Shown here piece after piece: positions 26,458-36,041 of a stretch of 64,000 nucleotides of DNA (the first letter of the stretch is position 1; the number at the start of each line of letters is the position of its first letter). A program made the translations under genes and the position numbers. This DNA is from Jiangella muralis. Its GTDB lineage: Bacteria; Actinomycetota; Actinomycetes; Jiangellales; Jiangellaceae. Under the pieces are notes generated by a model. The model saw only the letters and a program-made list of their open reading frames with translations. It was not told the origin of the DNA and did no database searches. The stretch spans positions 1-64,000 of the forward strand of contig NZ_KQ434755.1 of assembly GCF_001270745.1 (NCBI RefSeq), written 5' to 3'.

Positions 26458-28439
26458 TCTCGCGTGACCGTGATCGTTCCCGTGCCCATCCGACACCGCC
26501 TGCGGACATAGCGGCGCTCATCACGCCGGGCCACCCGCGCCTGATGGTTGACGACGCGGCGCTCGCCGGGATCGCCGAGCGCATCGCGTGCGACGACCTC
26601 ACCGCGCAGCTGTACGACGACCTGATCGCGCAGGCAGACGCGCTGCTCACCACGCCGGCATCCGAGTATGAGTTCCCCGACGGGCGCACGCTGCTCATCG
26701 TCACCCGCGAGGTCCAGAGCCGCCTCTACGCGCTGGCGATGGCGTACCGGCTCACGCAGGACGAGCGGTACGCGGCGCGCGCGTACGAGGAGATGGCGGC
26801 CGTCGCCGTGTTCCCGGACTGGAATCCGGAGAGCTTCCTGTCCGTCGCGGAACTCATGCACGCGTTCGCGGTGGGCTACGACTGGCTGTACGGGTACCTC
26901 GACGAGACGCAGCGCCAGGTCGTGCGCGACGCGATCGTCACGTTCGGGCTGGAGCCCGCGATCGCACAGCACGAGTCCGGGGCGTCGTGGACCACCAGGA
27001 CGAACAACTGGAACATCGTGTGCAACGGCGGGACGATCATGGCCGGGCTCGCCATCGGCGTCGAGGAGCCGGAGCTCGCGAACGAGGCGATGCACCTCGC
27101 GTTCGACGCGCTGCCCGTGGCGCTCGCGGAGTACGGGCCTGACGGCGGGTACCCCGAGGGCGTCACGTATTGGGGCTACGCCACGCGATTCCTCGTGCCG
27201 ATCATGGCGTCGCTCGAGACGGCGGTCGGTGACGACTTCGGCATCACGGAGACCGCGGGGCTCGACCGCACGGTCGACTTCGGGATCCACATGACCGGTC
27301 CGGCGGGCCAGCCGTTCAACTACTACGACGCCCCCAGCAGCGGCCACCCCGGGAGGACTGCCGCGCACTGGCTCGCCGCGCACTACGGCGAGCCGGTCTA
27401 CGCGTGGTGGGCCGAGCAAGGAGCCGTGCGGCAGTCGCGTCCGCTTCCCCCGCTGCACCTGATGTGGCAGGGGCTGATCGATGCCGTGCCGCCGAACGAG
27501 GCCGGCCTGCCGCTGGACCGCGAGTTCGACGCCATCTCCACCTTCCTCTCGCGCAGCGCGTGGAACAGCACGACCGCGAACTTCTTCGGGTTCAAGGCGG
27601 GGGACAACGCGTCCAGCCACGCCGACCTCGATCTGGGCACGTTCGTGCTCGACGCGCTCGGTACACGGTGGGCCACGGAACTCGGGCCGGAGAGCTACGA
27701 CCTGCCCGGGTACTGGTCGGCCGGTCCCGAGGGTCGACGCTGGACCTACTACCGCAAGCGTCCCGAGGGACAGAACACGCTCGTCATCAACCCCGACGCG
27801 ACGCCCGGTCAGGCCGTCGACGCGAGGGGGACGCTCGTGGCGACCGGCTCGAGCCCGGACGCGAGCTTCGCCGTCGCCGACCTGTCGGAGGCGTACACGG
27901 CCCAAGGCGTGACGAGCTGGCAACGCGGCATGGCGCTGATCGACGGCCGGAGCCGCTTCGTCGTGCAGGACGAGGTCACGGCGTCCTCCCCGGTCGAGGC
28001 GTGGTGGTTCATGCACACGTCCGCCGACATCGACGTCGCGCCTGACGGCCGGTCCGCCACGCTCACCCTCGACGGCCGGCAGCTGCGAGCCGTCCTGCTC
28101 GATGCGCCCGACGGCGCCCGGTTCTCGGTCATGGACGCCGTGCCGCTGCCGACGTCGCCGAACCCGGACGGCCAGACGCCGAACGCCGGCGTCCGCAAGC
28201 TCGTCATCACGGGGCCGGAGTCGGCGCAGTTCCGCCTCAGCGTGCTCCTCGAGCCGCTGCCCACGGGCGTGCACGGGCCGGAGCCCGCCGTGACGGACCT
28301 CGCGGACTGGGCGGTGGCGCCCGCCCCCGATGTCGCCCCGGCGGACCTGCGCGTCGACGGCGAGCCGGTGGCCGGCCGCTCCGCCACGAGCCACAGCTAC
28401 GTCGTCGACCGGCCGCCAGCGCCGCGCTCCCGGTCGTGA
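26454..28439 (+). CDS. Heparinase II/III family lyase, probably cytosolic, C-terminally frameshifted
   Basis: A 661-residue protein without signal peptide, coupled by ATGA to the secreted lyase. The toroid domain (HPRLMVDDAALAGIAERIAC through TNNWNIVCNGGTIMAGLAIG and YPEGVTYWGYATRF) and the beta domain with NASSHADLDLGTFVLDALG are clear. It may finish oligosaccharides imported by the ABC system. At about 28420 the frame ends with RPPAPRSRS, but the next frame continues as SAALPVVTADGADGARVTVE and stops at 28533, resembling an Ig-like tail. This suggests a one- or two-base indel near the end. Confidence 0.82.
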   Translation: MISRDRDRSRAHPTPPADIAALITPGHPRLMVDDAALAGIAERIACDDLTAQLYDDLIAQADALLTTPASEYEFPDGRTLLIVTREVQSRLYALAMAYRLTQDERYAARAYEEMAAVAVFPDWNPESFLSVAELMHAFAVGYDWLYGYLDETQRQVVRDAIVTFGLEPAIAQHESGASWTTRTNNWNIVCNGGTIMAGLAIGVEEPELANEAMHLAFDALPVALAEYGPDGGYPEGVTYWGYATRFLVPIMASLETAVGDDFGITETAGLDRTVDFGIHMTGPAGQPFNYYDAPSSGHPGRTAAHWLAAHYGEPVYAWWAEQGAVRQSRPLPPLHLMWQGLIDAVPPNEAGLPLDREFDAISTFLSRSAWNSTTANFFGFKAGDNASSHADLDLGTFVLDALGTRWATELGPESYDLPGYWSAGPEGRRWTYYRKRPEGQNTLVINPDATPGQAVDARGTLVATGSSPDASFAVADLSEAYTAQGVTSWQRGMALIDGRSRFVVQDEVTASSPVEAWWFMHTSADIDVAPDGRSATLTLDGRQLRAVLLDAPDGARFSVMDAVPLPTSPNPDGQTPNAGVRKLVITGPESAQFRLSVLLEPLPTGVHGPEPAVTDLADWAVAPAPDVAPADLRVDGEPVAGRSATSHSYVVDRPPAPRSRS

Positions 28440-28647
28440 CCGCGGACGGGGCCGACGGCGCGCGCGTCACGGTGGAGCAGGCCACTGCGCTGCCCGGCAC
28501 AGCCGTCGCGACGTGGTCACCCGCGAGCCGCTGACCTGCTGGCGCTGGGCAACGGCAACCGGGGTGCACCTCGTGCCGCCGCTCACCACGACGGCCGACG
28601 AGGCACGCGGGCCTGCGGATCCTGGACGAGGCCCTGACTGAGGTCGG

Positions 28648-29763
28648 TCAGACGAGCGCCGCGTCGAGTTCCGCGGTCTCGATGCCGTGAGCCGCGCCGA
28701 CCGGACCGTAGACGAGCCGGCCGGCGTGGGTGTTGAGTCCCAGGCATAGCGCGCCGTCGTCTGCCACTGCCTGACGCCAGCCCTTGGTCGCCAGCGCGAC
28801 GATGTAGGGGATCGTCGCGTTGGCCAGGGCGTAGGTCGCGGTGTTCGGCACCGCGCCCGGCATGTTCGCCACGCAGTAGAACGTCGATCCGTGCACCTGG
28901 AACACGGGGTCGGTGTGCGTGGTGGGCCGGGAGTCCTCGAAGCAGCCGCCCTGGTCGATCGCGATGTCGACGAGCACCGAACCGGGCTTCATCCGGGCGA
29001 CGAGGTCGTTGGTGACCAGCTTTGGCGCAGCGGTGCCGGGAACGAGGACGCTACCGATGACGAGATCGGCCTGCTCGACCTGCTCCTCGATCACGAGCTG
29101 GCTCGACGCCAGGCCGCGGACCCGGTTGTCGTGGCGCCAGAACGACATCCGCAGCTTGTCCAGGTCGACGTCCAGCAGCGTGACGTCGGCGCCCATGCCG
29201 AGCGCGATGTTCGCGGCGTTCTGGCCGCTGACCCCGGCCCCGATGATGACGACCTTGGCGGTGGCCACCCCGCCGACGCCGCCCATGAGCGTGCCGAGCC
29301 CGCCCTGCTGGCGCATCAGGTGGTAGGCGCCGACCTGTGGCGCGAGGCATCCGGCTACCTCCGACATCGGGTACAGCAGCGGCAGCGCGCCCGAGGGCCG
29401 CTGCACCGTCTCGTAGGCGATGGCGGTGACGCCGGCGGCGAGCAACCGCTCGGTCAGCGGCTTGTCCGCGGCGAGGTGCAGGTAGGTGAAGAGGACGAGG
29501 CCCTCGCGCAGGCGGTGGTACTCGGCAGCGACCGGCTCCTTCACCTTGAGCACCAGGTCGGCGGCGCCCCAGACCTCGTCGGCGCTGTCGAGGATCTTCG
29601 CGCCGGCCGCGGCGTAGGCGTCGTTCCCGATCGACGAGCCGGTCCCGGCGTCGCGCTCGACGAACACGTCATGGCCGAGCCGGGTCAGCTGGTCGACGCC
29701 GGACGGCGTGATCGCCACCCGGAACTCGTTGTCCTTGACTTCCTTCGGGATGCCGATGCGCAT
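28648..29763 (-). CDS. ald: Alanine dehydrogenase
   Basis: A 371-residue NAD-dependent alanine dehydrogenase: MRIGIPKEVKDNEFRVAITP at the N-terminus, catalytic Lys in VLKVKEP, catalytic His in LFTYLHLAADKPL, and the Rossmann motif VVIIGAGVSGQNAANIALGM near residue 170. It converts L-alanine to pyruvate and ammonia. The start lies 1 bp after the stop of the dialkylglycine decarboxylase gene, so the two are co-translated. That pairing is meaningful: the decarboxylase makes alanine from pyruvate and this enzyme regenerates the pyruvate. Confidence 0.95.
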   Translation of the reverse strand: MRIGIPKEVKDNEFRVAITPSGVDQLTRLGHDVFVERDAGTGSSIGNDAYAAAGAKILDSADEVWGAADLVLKVKEPVAAEYHRLREGLVLFTYLHLAADKPLTERLLAAGVTAIAYETVQRPSGALPLLYPMSEVAGCLAPQVGAYHLMRQQGGLGTLMGGVGGVATAKVVIIGAGVSGQNAANIALGMGADVTLLDVDLDKLRMSFWRHDNRVRGLASSQLVIEEQVEQADLVIGSVLVPGTAAPKLVTNDLVARMKPGSVLVDIAIDQGGCFEDSRPTTHTDPVFQVHGSTFYCVANMPGAVPNTATYALANATIPYIVALATKGWRQAVADDGALCLGLNTHAGRLVYGPVGAAHGIETAELDAALV

Positions 29764-29764
29764 G

Positions 29765-31157
<1,393 letters not shown>

Positions 31158-31283
31158 ATATTGCCCAGGCAAGACATGAGGAGAGTGGCCGTGGACACAT
31201 CCGGGTCCGAGCTGAGGTGATGCGAGGGCATCGATGTGATCATCAACGATCAGCGACAGCATGACGTTGCCAACGGTTGACGA

Positions 31284-33233
31284 TCATGGTCGAAAGGCGC
31301 GGCGGTGCACCAGCTGGGTCATGGGCGCCTGCACCGTGTACTCGCCGGCGACGTCGCCGGCGATCCGGACGATGGCGTCGGTCGTGCGCTGCACCAGCTC
31401 GTCGCCGTCGCGCTCCAGCGTTCCCGGGACGGGCGGCAGCGCGTTGGCCAGGCCGGCGCCCAGCGACAGTACCGGCCACCGGCCCTGGTCCGGGGCCAGC
31501 CGGGCGGCCGCCAGCAGGGCCGCCACCCCGAGGTCGACGCCGGGCAGCAGGGGTGCGGGCACCTCGGCGTCGAGCTCAGCGCCATCGAGGGTGGACCAAT
31601 GGACGGCGTAGCGGTCGCCGTCGCGTCGCACCGTCGCGACGTCGGCGCCCTCGGCGCGGCGCCGCTCGATGTCGGCCGACACCAGGTATCCGGACGCGTC
31701 GATGACCGTCGTGCGGGTCTCGACGCCGTGCCGGGTCGCGATCTGCTCGCGCCAGGTGGTCGCGCCGCCGTCGGAGTGCGAGGAGATCCTCGTGGCGGCG
31801 TCGGTCCGGCCGAAGCTGGTCCGCTCGTACTCGCCGACCAGCCGTTCGCCGGACGGCACCGGGCGCAGCCGGGCGCGGTCCGGCTCGGCGTGGACCAGCG
31901 TCTCGACCTCGTCGAGCAGGGCGTCCAGCCGCGGGCGCTCCAGCACCGTCCCGCCCACGACGACGGCGGCCGGGTCCTTCAGGGCGGTGACCGACGCCAG
32001 GGGGTCGCCGGTCACGGCCACCAGGTCGGCGACGAACCCGGCGTCGACGCGGCCGCGGTCGGTCAGGCCGAAGTAGTCCGCCGCGCCCCTCGTCGCCAGC
32101 CGCACGAGTTCGGCGCTCGTGTACCCGGCGCCGGTCATCAGCTCCAGCTCCTCGACCAGCGAGGACCCGTGGAAGACGAACGCGTTGTGGGTGTCGGTGC
32201 CGACCAGGACCGGCGCGCCGGCGTCGCGGAGCGCGGCAAGGACGCGCCGGCTGCGCTCATGGAAGAGATCGGCGGTGCCCTGCAGTTCGTCGGGCGTCAG
32301 CGCCATGATGCGGAAGTCGTTCTCCGACCGCCACGTGCGGGCGAGCACGGGATCGGTGAGGCGCAGCCGAGGGTCGGAGAAGTCGCGGTGCCCGAGCAGG
32401 CGGTCGAGGACGATCAGCGTGGGGCAGGAGGTGATGTTCTCGGCGGCCATCCGCTGGGCCAGGGCCGCGATCTTGTGTTCGTCGATGTCCGACGCCGCCT
32501 TGGCGGCCTCGGGCGAGAACCGGTTCCGGCCACGTCCGTAGCTGAACCCCTGCGCGAAGAAGGCGTCGAGGCGCTCCTGCGCGGCCGGGCGCAGCGAGCC
32601 GTATTCGTAGTTGTTCAGGTGCTCGAACCCGGTCTGGCCGCGGTCGATCGCCTGGTGCACGGTGAGCTCCTGCGGGCAGTGCCCGACCAGCGGGAGGCCG
32701 GTGTCCCGGCACGCCTCGCCGAGGCCCTCGAGCGCCTCGGCGGACAGCCACTGGTACGCCTTGACCTGCTGGTACCCGAGCCCGGCCCACCGGTGCACCG
32801 CCGCGTGCGCGGACGCGCGATCGGTGATCTGCGCCGAGTCCGGCCACACTGTCGTTCCCGGCGCGCCGCGTCCGTCGGCCATGGCGGTGCTGGTGACGAG
32901 GTAGGGCCCGAGCTCGGCGCCCTCGGCGACGCGCCGGCGCCAGTCCAGGTGCCACGGCTTGCCACGCATGTTGCGCACCAGGGTGACGCCGTGCGCCAGG
33001 TAGCCGAGCATGTCCGCCCGGTCCTCGACGTGCACGTGGCAGTCGGCGAGACCGGGCAGGATGGTCCGGTCTCGCCAGTCGACGACCGGGCCGGTGATCT
33101 CGTGCTCGGCGCGGGGCGCGACCCGGGTGATCCGGCCGTCGGCCACCGTGATCGCCTGATCTCGGAGCACCCCGCGATCGGTCATCGAGAGCACGGTTCC
33201 CGCGAGGATCGTCGTCGGCGTGGCGTCGTTCAC
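31284..33233 (-). CDS. Amidohydrolase family protein
   Basis: A 649-residue metal-dependent hydrolase of the imidazolonepropionase/prolidase-like branch. ILPGLADCHVHVEDR carries the HxH metal site; the carbamylation/metal Lys is probably in YQQVKAYQWLS; GHCPQ and GFEHLNN supply later His ligands and LVGTDTHNAF the final Asp. Related enzymes hydrolyse cyclic amides, prolyl or acylated dipeptides. About 180 extra C-terminal residues form a beta-rich domain seen in some members. GTG 33233 is chosen because GGAGGACCAC directly precedes it. It transcribes toward dgdA and diverges from the M19 peptidase. Confidence 0.82.
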   Translation of the reverse strand: MNDATPTTILAGTVLSMTDRGVLRDQAITVADGRITRVAPRAEHEITGPVVDWRDRTILPGLADCHVHVEDRADMLGYLAHGVTLVRNMRGKPWHLDWRRRVAEGAELGPYLVTSTAMADGRGAPGTTVWPDSAQITDRASAHAAVHRWAGLGYQQVKAYQWLSAEALEGLGEACRDTGLPLVGHCPQELTVHQAIDRGQTGFEHLNNYEYGSLRPAAQERLDAFFAQGFSYGRGRNRFSPEAAKAASDIDEHKIAALAQRMAAENITSCPTLIVLDRLLGHRDFSDPRLRLTDPVLARTWRSENDFRIMALTPDELQGTADLFHERSRRVLAALRDAGAPVLVGTDTHNAFVFHGSSLVEELELMTGAGYTSAELVRLATRGAADYFGLTDRGRVDAGFVADLVAVTGDPLASVTALKDPAAVVVGGTVLERPRLDALLDEVETLVHAEPDRARLRPVPSGERLVGEYERTSFGRTDAATRISSHSDGGATTWREQIATRHGVETRTTVIDASGYLVSADIERRRAEGADVATVRRDGDRYAVHWSTLDGAELDAEVPAPLLPGVDLGVAALLAAARLAPDQGRWPVLSLGAGLANALPPVPGTLERDGDELVQRTTDAIVRIAGDVAGEYTVQAPMTQLVHRRAFRP

Positions 33234-33284
33234 GTGGTCCTCCAGACCGGCGCGGGCACTGGGCGGTCGCCACGCTAGCAGCAA

Positions 33285-33297
33285 TTTAGGCCTATGG
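33285..33297. promoter_or_regulatory. Putative GntR operator between amidohydrolase and M19 genes
   Basis: TTTAGGCCTATGG contains the perfect 8-bp palindrome TAGGCCTA in the divergent promoter region. The sequence resembles the site at 37854-37864 (TTTAGGCCTAA). Confidence 0.4.
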
Positions 33298-33383
33298 ACA
33301 TGGGGCGAACTCTTGCGCCCGGTGGTGGATTGCCTCAAGAATCGACCCATGATGACGCGACGTTGTTTGCCTGGAGCTGACCG

Positions 33384-34412
33384 ATGACGGCGCCGGACGA
33401 GGCCCTGGTCGTCGACCTGCACAACGACCTGATCCTGCTGGTCGACCACTTCGACCAGCGCGGCCGGCCGGAGCATTTCGCCGAGTTCTGGCTGCCCGAG
33501 CTGCGGTCGGGCGGCGTGAACGTCCAGGTGCTGCCCGTGTTCATCGAGGCCCAGTACCAGTCCGAGGGCGCCCTGCGGCGGACGCTGCTGCTGATCGAGC
33601 GGATCCACGCGCTGGCGGCGCGGCACCCGGAGGTGGCGATCTGCCTGACCGGTGCGGACGTCACCGCGGCCGTGGCCGCCGGCCGGATCGCGTTCGTCAT
33701 CGGGCTGGAGGGCGCGCACGCCCTGGGCCAGGACCCGGAGCTGATCGGGACGATGTACCGCGTCGGCGCGCGGGTGGTCTCCCTCGCCCACCTGGGCCGG
33801 ACGCACCTGGCCGACGGCAGCGGGTTCGACGACAGCTCGCGCGGCGGGCTGACCCCGCAGGGGTTCGAGGTGCTCGCCGAGATGGAACGGCTCGGGATCG
33901 TCTTCGACATCAGCCACCTCGGCGTGGCCGGCGTCGACGACGTGCTGGCCCGGGCGACCCGCCCGCTGCTCGCGACCCACTCGGGCTGCCGGGCCATCAC
34001 CGACATGCACCGCAACCTCAGCGACGACCAGATCAAGGGCATCGCCGGCCTCGGCGGCGTGATCGGGGTCGCGGCGGCGATCGCGCCGTTCATCGACCCG
34101 GCCCGGCCGACCGCCGCCCGCGTCGTCGACCACGTCGAGCACATCGCGTCGGTCGCCTCGATCGACGCGGTGGCGCTGGGGCCGGACTTCATCGACGACT
34201 ACTACGCGGAGGTCTACGGCGGCCGCATGGAGATCATGGGCGTGGACGAGGTCGAGTTCGTGGCGGCCGAGGTGCGGCGGCCGTCGGACCTCCCGAAGCT
34301 CACCGCCGAGATGGTCGCCCGCGGCTTCTCCCAGGCCGACATCGCCAAGGTGCTGGGCGGCAACGCCAAGCGCGTCCTCGACGAGGTGATGGGCGTCGGT
34401 ACGGGTGGCTGA
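33384..34412 (+). CDS. Membrane dipeptidase (peptidase M19)
   Basis: A 342-residue renal-dipeptidase-type enzyme with the full di-zinc set: HxD (VDLHNDL, His13 and Asp15), the bridging Glu in FVIGLEGAHALG, His in FDISHLGVAGVDD and His in LLATHSGCRAI. No signal peptide is present, as in many bacterial members, so it is probably cytosolic. M19 enzymes hydrolyse dipeptides, including those with D-, dehydro- or unusual C-terminal residues. It is the only one of the three M19 proteins here with all metal ligands. It is followed 13 bp later by the gamma-glutamyltransferase. Confidence 0.9.
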   Translation: MTAPDEALVVDLHNDLILLVDHFDQRGRPEHFAEFWLPELRSGGVNVQVLPVFIEAQYQSEGALRRTLLLIERIHALAARHPEVAICLTGADVTAAVAAGRIAFVIGLEGAHALGQDPELIGTMYRVGARVVSLAHLGRTHLADGSGFDDSSRGGLTPQGFEVLAEMERLGIVFDISHLGVAGVDDVLARATRPLLATHSGCRAITDMHRNLSDDQIKGIAGLGGVIGVAAAIAPFIDPARPTAARVVDHVEHIASVASIDAVALGPDFIDDYYAEVYGGRMEIMGVDEVEFVAAEVRRPSDLPKLTAEMVARGFSQADIAKVLGGNAKRVLDEVMGVGTGG

Positions 34413-34469
34413 CCGCCGGCAGGGGATGATCGTCGCCGCCCAGCCGGGGCCGTCGAGGCGGGCGCCGCG

Positions 34470-36041
34470 GTGCTCGAGGCGGGCGGGAACGCGGTCGACG
34501 CCGCGATCGCCTGCGCGTTCGTGCAGACCGTGGTCGACCCGCTGATGTGCGGCGTCGCCGGGTTCGGCAGCATGGCCGCGTACCTCCCGCGGCGGGACTT
34601 CCACGGCTACTACGACTTCCACGCGCCGGCGCCGCGCGCGGCCCGGCCGGACATGTGGGAGTCGCTGGTCGAGGGTGAGGCCCGCGACGGCTTCGGGTTC
34701 ATCGTGACCGGCCACGTCAACGAGATCGGCTACGAGTCGATCTGCGCGCCGGCGTCGCTGCGCGCGTTCCACACCGCTCACCGGGAGCACGGGACGCTGC
34801 CGTGGCGCGAGGTCATGGCGCCGGCGATCGGCTACGCCCGCGACGGGTGGACGGTGCGCCCGGACGTGCACGCCTTCTGGTCCGACCCGGGCGCGTTCGG
34901 GCACGTGGCCAACAGCGACCGCGCGTCGTTCACCCCCGCCGCCGCGGCGCTCTACCTGCGCCCGGACGGGTCAGCGAAGCGGATCGGCGACGTCGTGGTG
35001 AACCGCGACTACGCCGACGTCCTGGCGACGATCGCCCGGCACGGCCCGGCCCCGTTCTATACCGGCGATCTGGCCCGGGCGATGGTCGACGACATCGCCG
35101 CCAACGGCGGTCACCTGAGCCTCGACGACCTCGCCGGCGTCACCGTCCGCCGCAACGAGCCGCTCTGGACGACCTACCGGGCCTGGTCGCTCGCCACGAA
35201 CCGCCCGCCCGGCGGCGGCGTGCAGCTCGTCCAGATGCTCAACGTCCTGGAGAACTTCGACCTGGCGGCGCTGGGACACAACAGCCCGGAGTACGTGCGC
35301 GTCGTCAGCGAGGCCATGAAGCTGGCGACGGCCGACAAGGACCGCCACGTCGGCGACCCCGTCTTCGTCGACGTGCCGCTGGACCGGCTGACGTCGAAGG
35401 GCTACGCGCGGGAGGCCGCGGAGCGGATCGGGGCCGGCGAGCGGTTCTCCGTGCCACGGCACCAGGGACCGGCCGAAGGCGCCGACACCACCCATCTCTC
35501 GGTGATCGACGCCGACGGGAACTGCGTCGCGATGACGCACTCGCTGGGCCTGCCGTCGGGCGTGGTCAGCCCCGGGCTGGGGTTCATGTACAACGGCTGC
35601 ATGTCCAGCTTCGACCCCCGGCCCGGCCGGGCGGCGTCGATCGCCCCGGGCAAGGCGCGGTTCAGCTCCGTGTGCCCGTCGATGGTGTTCGACGAGGAGG
35701 GCCCGATGCTGGTGATCGGGGCTCCGGGCGGCACCCAGATCGCCATGGGCGTCCTCCAGGCGACGTTGAACGTACTGGACTTCGGCGTTCCCGTCGGCGA
35801 GGCGGTCGCGTTGCCGCGGTTCTCGGCCACCAGCGACGTCATCGACGTCGTCAACCGCGTCCCGCGCGCCGTCCAGACCGCCCTCGAGGCGCGCGGGTAC
35901 GAGGTGGTGCGCAGCCCGCGCAGCCACGCCTTCGGCCTCGTCCACGGGCTGGCCCGGCAGGACGGACGGTGGCGCGGCGGCGCCGATCCCGGCGGCGACG
36001 GCATGGCCCTGGAGGTGGCGGCCCCTCAGACGGGCACCTGA
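34470..36041 (+). CDS. Gamma-glutamyltransferase family protein, N-terminus frameshifted
   Basis: An Ntn hydrolase of the gamma-glutamyltranspeptidase family: AGGNAVDAAIACAFVQTVVD at the N-terminus, NRPPGGGVQLVQML in the large subunit, and the autocatalytic/nucleophile site GADTTHLSVIDADGNCVAMT with Thr340-Thr341. Upstream, MIVAAQP is encoded from ATG 34426, but the frame changes before AVEAGAAVLEAGGN. One base appears to be missing at 34447-34448 in a CCGGGG run. As read, GTG 34470 loses about 15 residues of the first strand. No signal peptide. It could remove gamma-glutamyl or other N-terminal acyl caps from peptides. Confidence 0.8.
   Translation: MLEAGGNAVDAAIACAFVQTVVDPLMCGVAGFGSMAAYLPRRDFHGYYDFHAPAPRAARPDMWESLVEGEARDGFGFIVTGHVNEIGYESICAPASLRAFHTAHREHGTLPWREVMAPAIGYARDGWTVRPDVHAFWSDPGAFGHVANSDRASFTPAAAALYLRPDGSAKRIGDVVVNRDYADVLATIARHGPAPFYTGDLARAMVDDIAANGGHLSLDDLAGVTVRRNEPLWTTYRAWSLATNRPPGGGVQLVQMLNVLENFDLAALGHNSPEYVRVVSEAMKLATADKDRHVGDPVFVDVPLDRLTSKGYAREAAERIGAGERFSVPRHQGPAEGADTTHLSVIDADGNCVAMTHSLGLPSGVVSPGLGFMYNGCMSSFDPRPGRAASIAPGKARFSSVCPSMVFDEEGPMLVIGAPGGTQIAMGVLQATLNVLDFGVPVGEAVALPRFSATSDVIDVVNRVPRAVQTALEARGYEVVRSPRSHAFGLVHGLARQDGRWRGGADPGGDGMALEVAAPQTGT

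Noticed and set aside
31305-33278. Long open frame opposite the amidohydrolase
   Set aside because: No motifs, and the amidohydrolase strand carries all metal-ligand motifs plus a good ribosome site.
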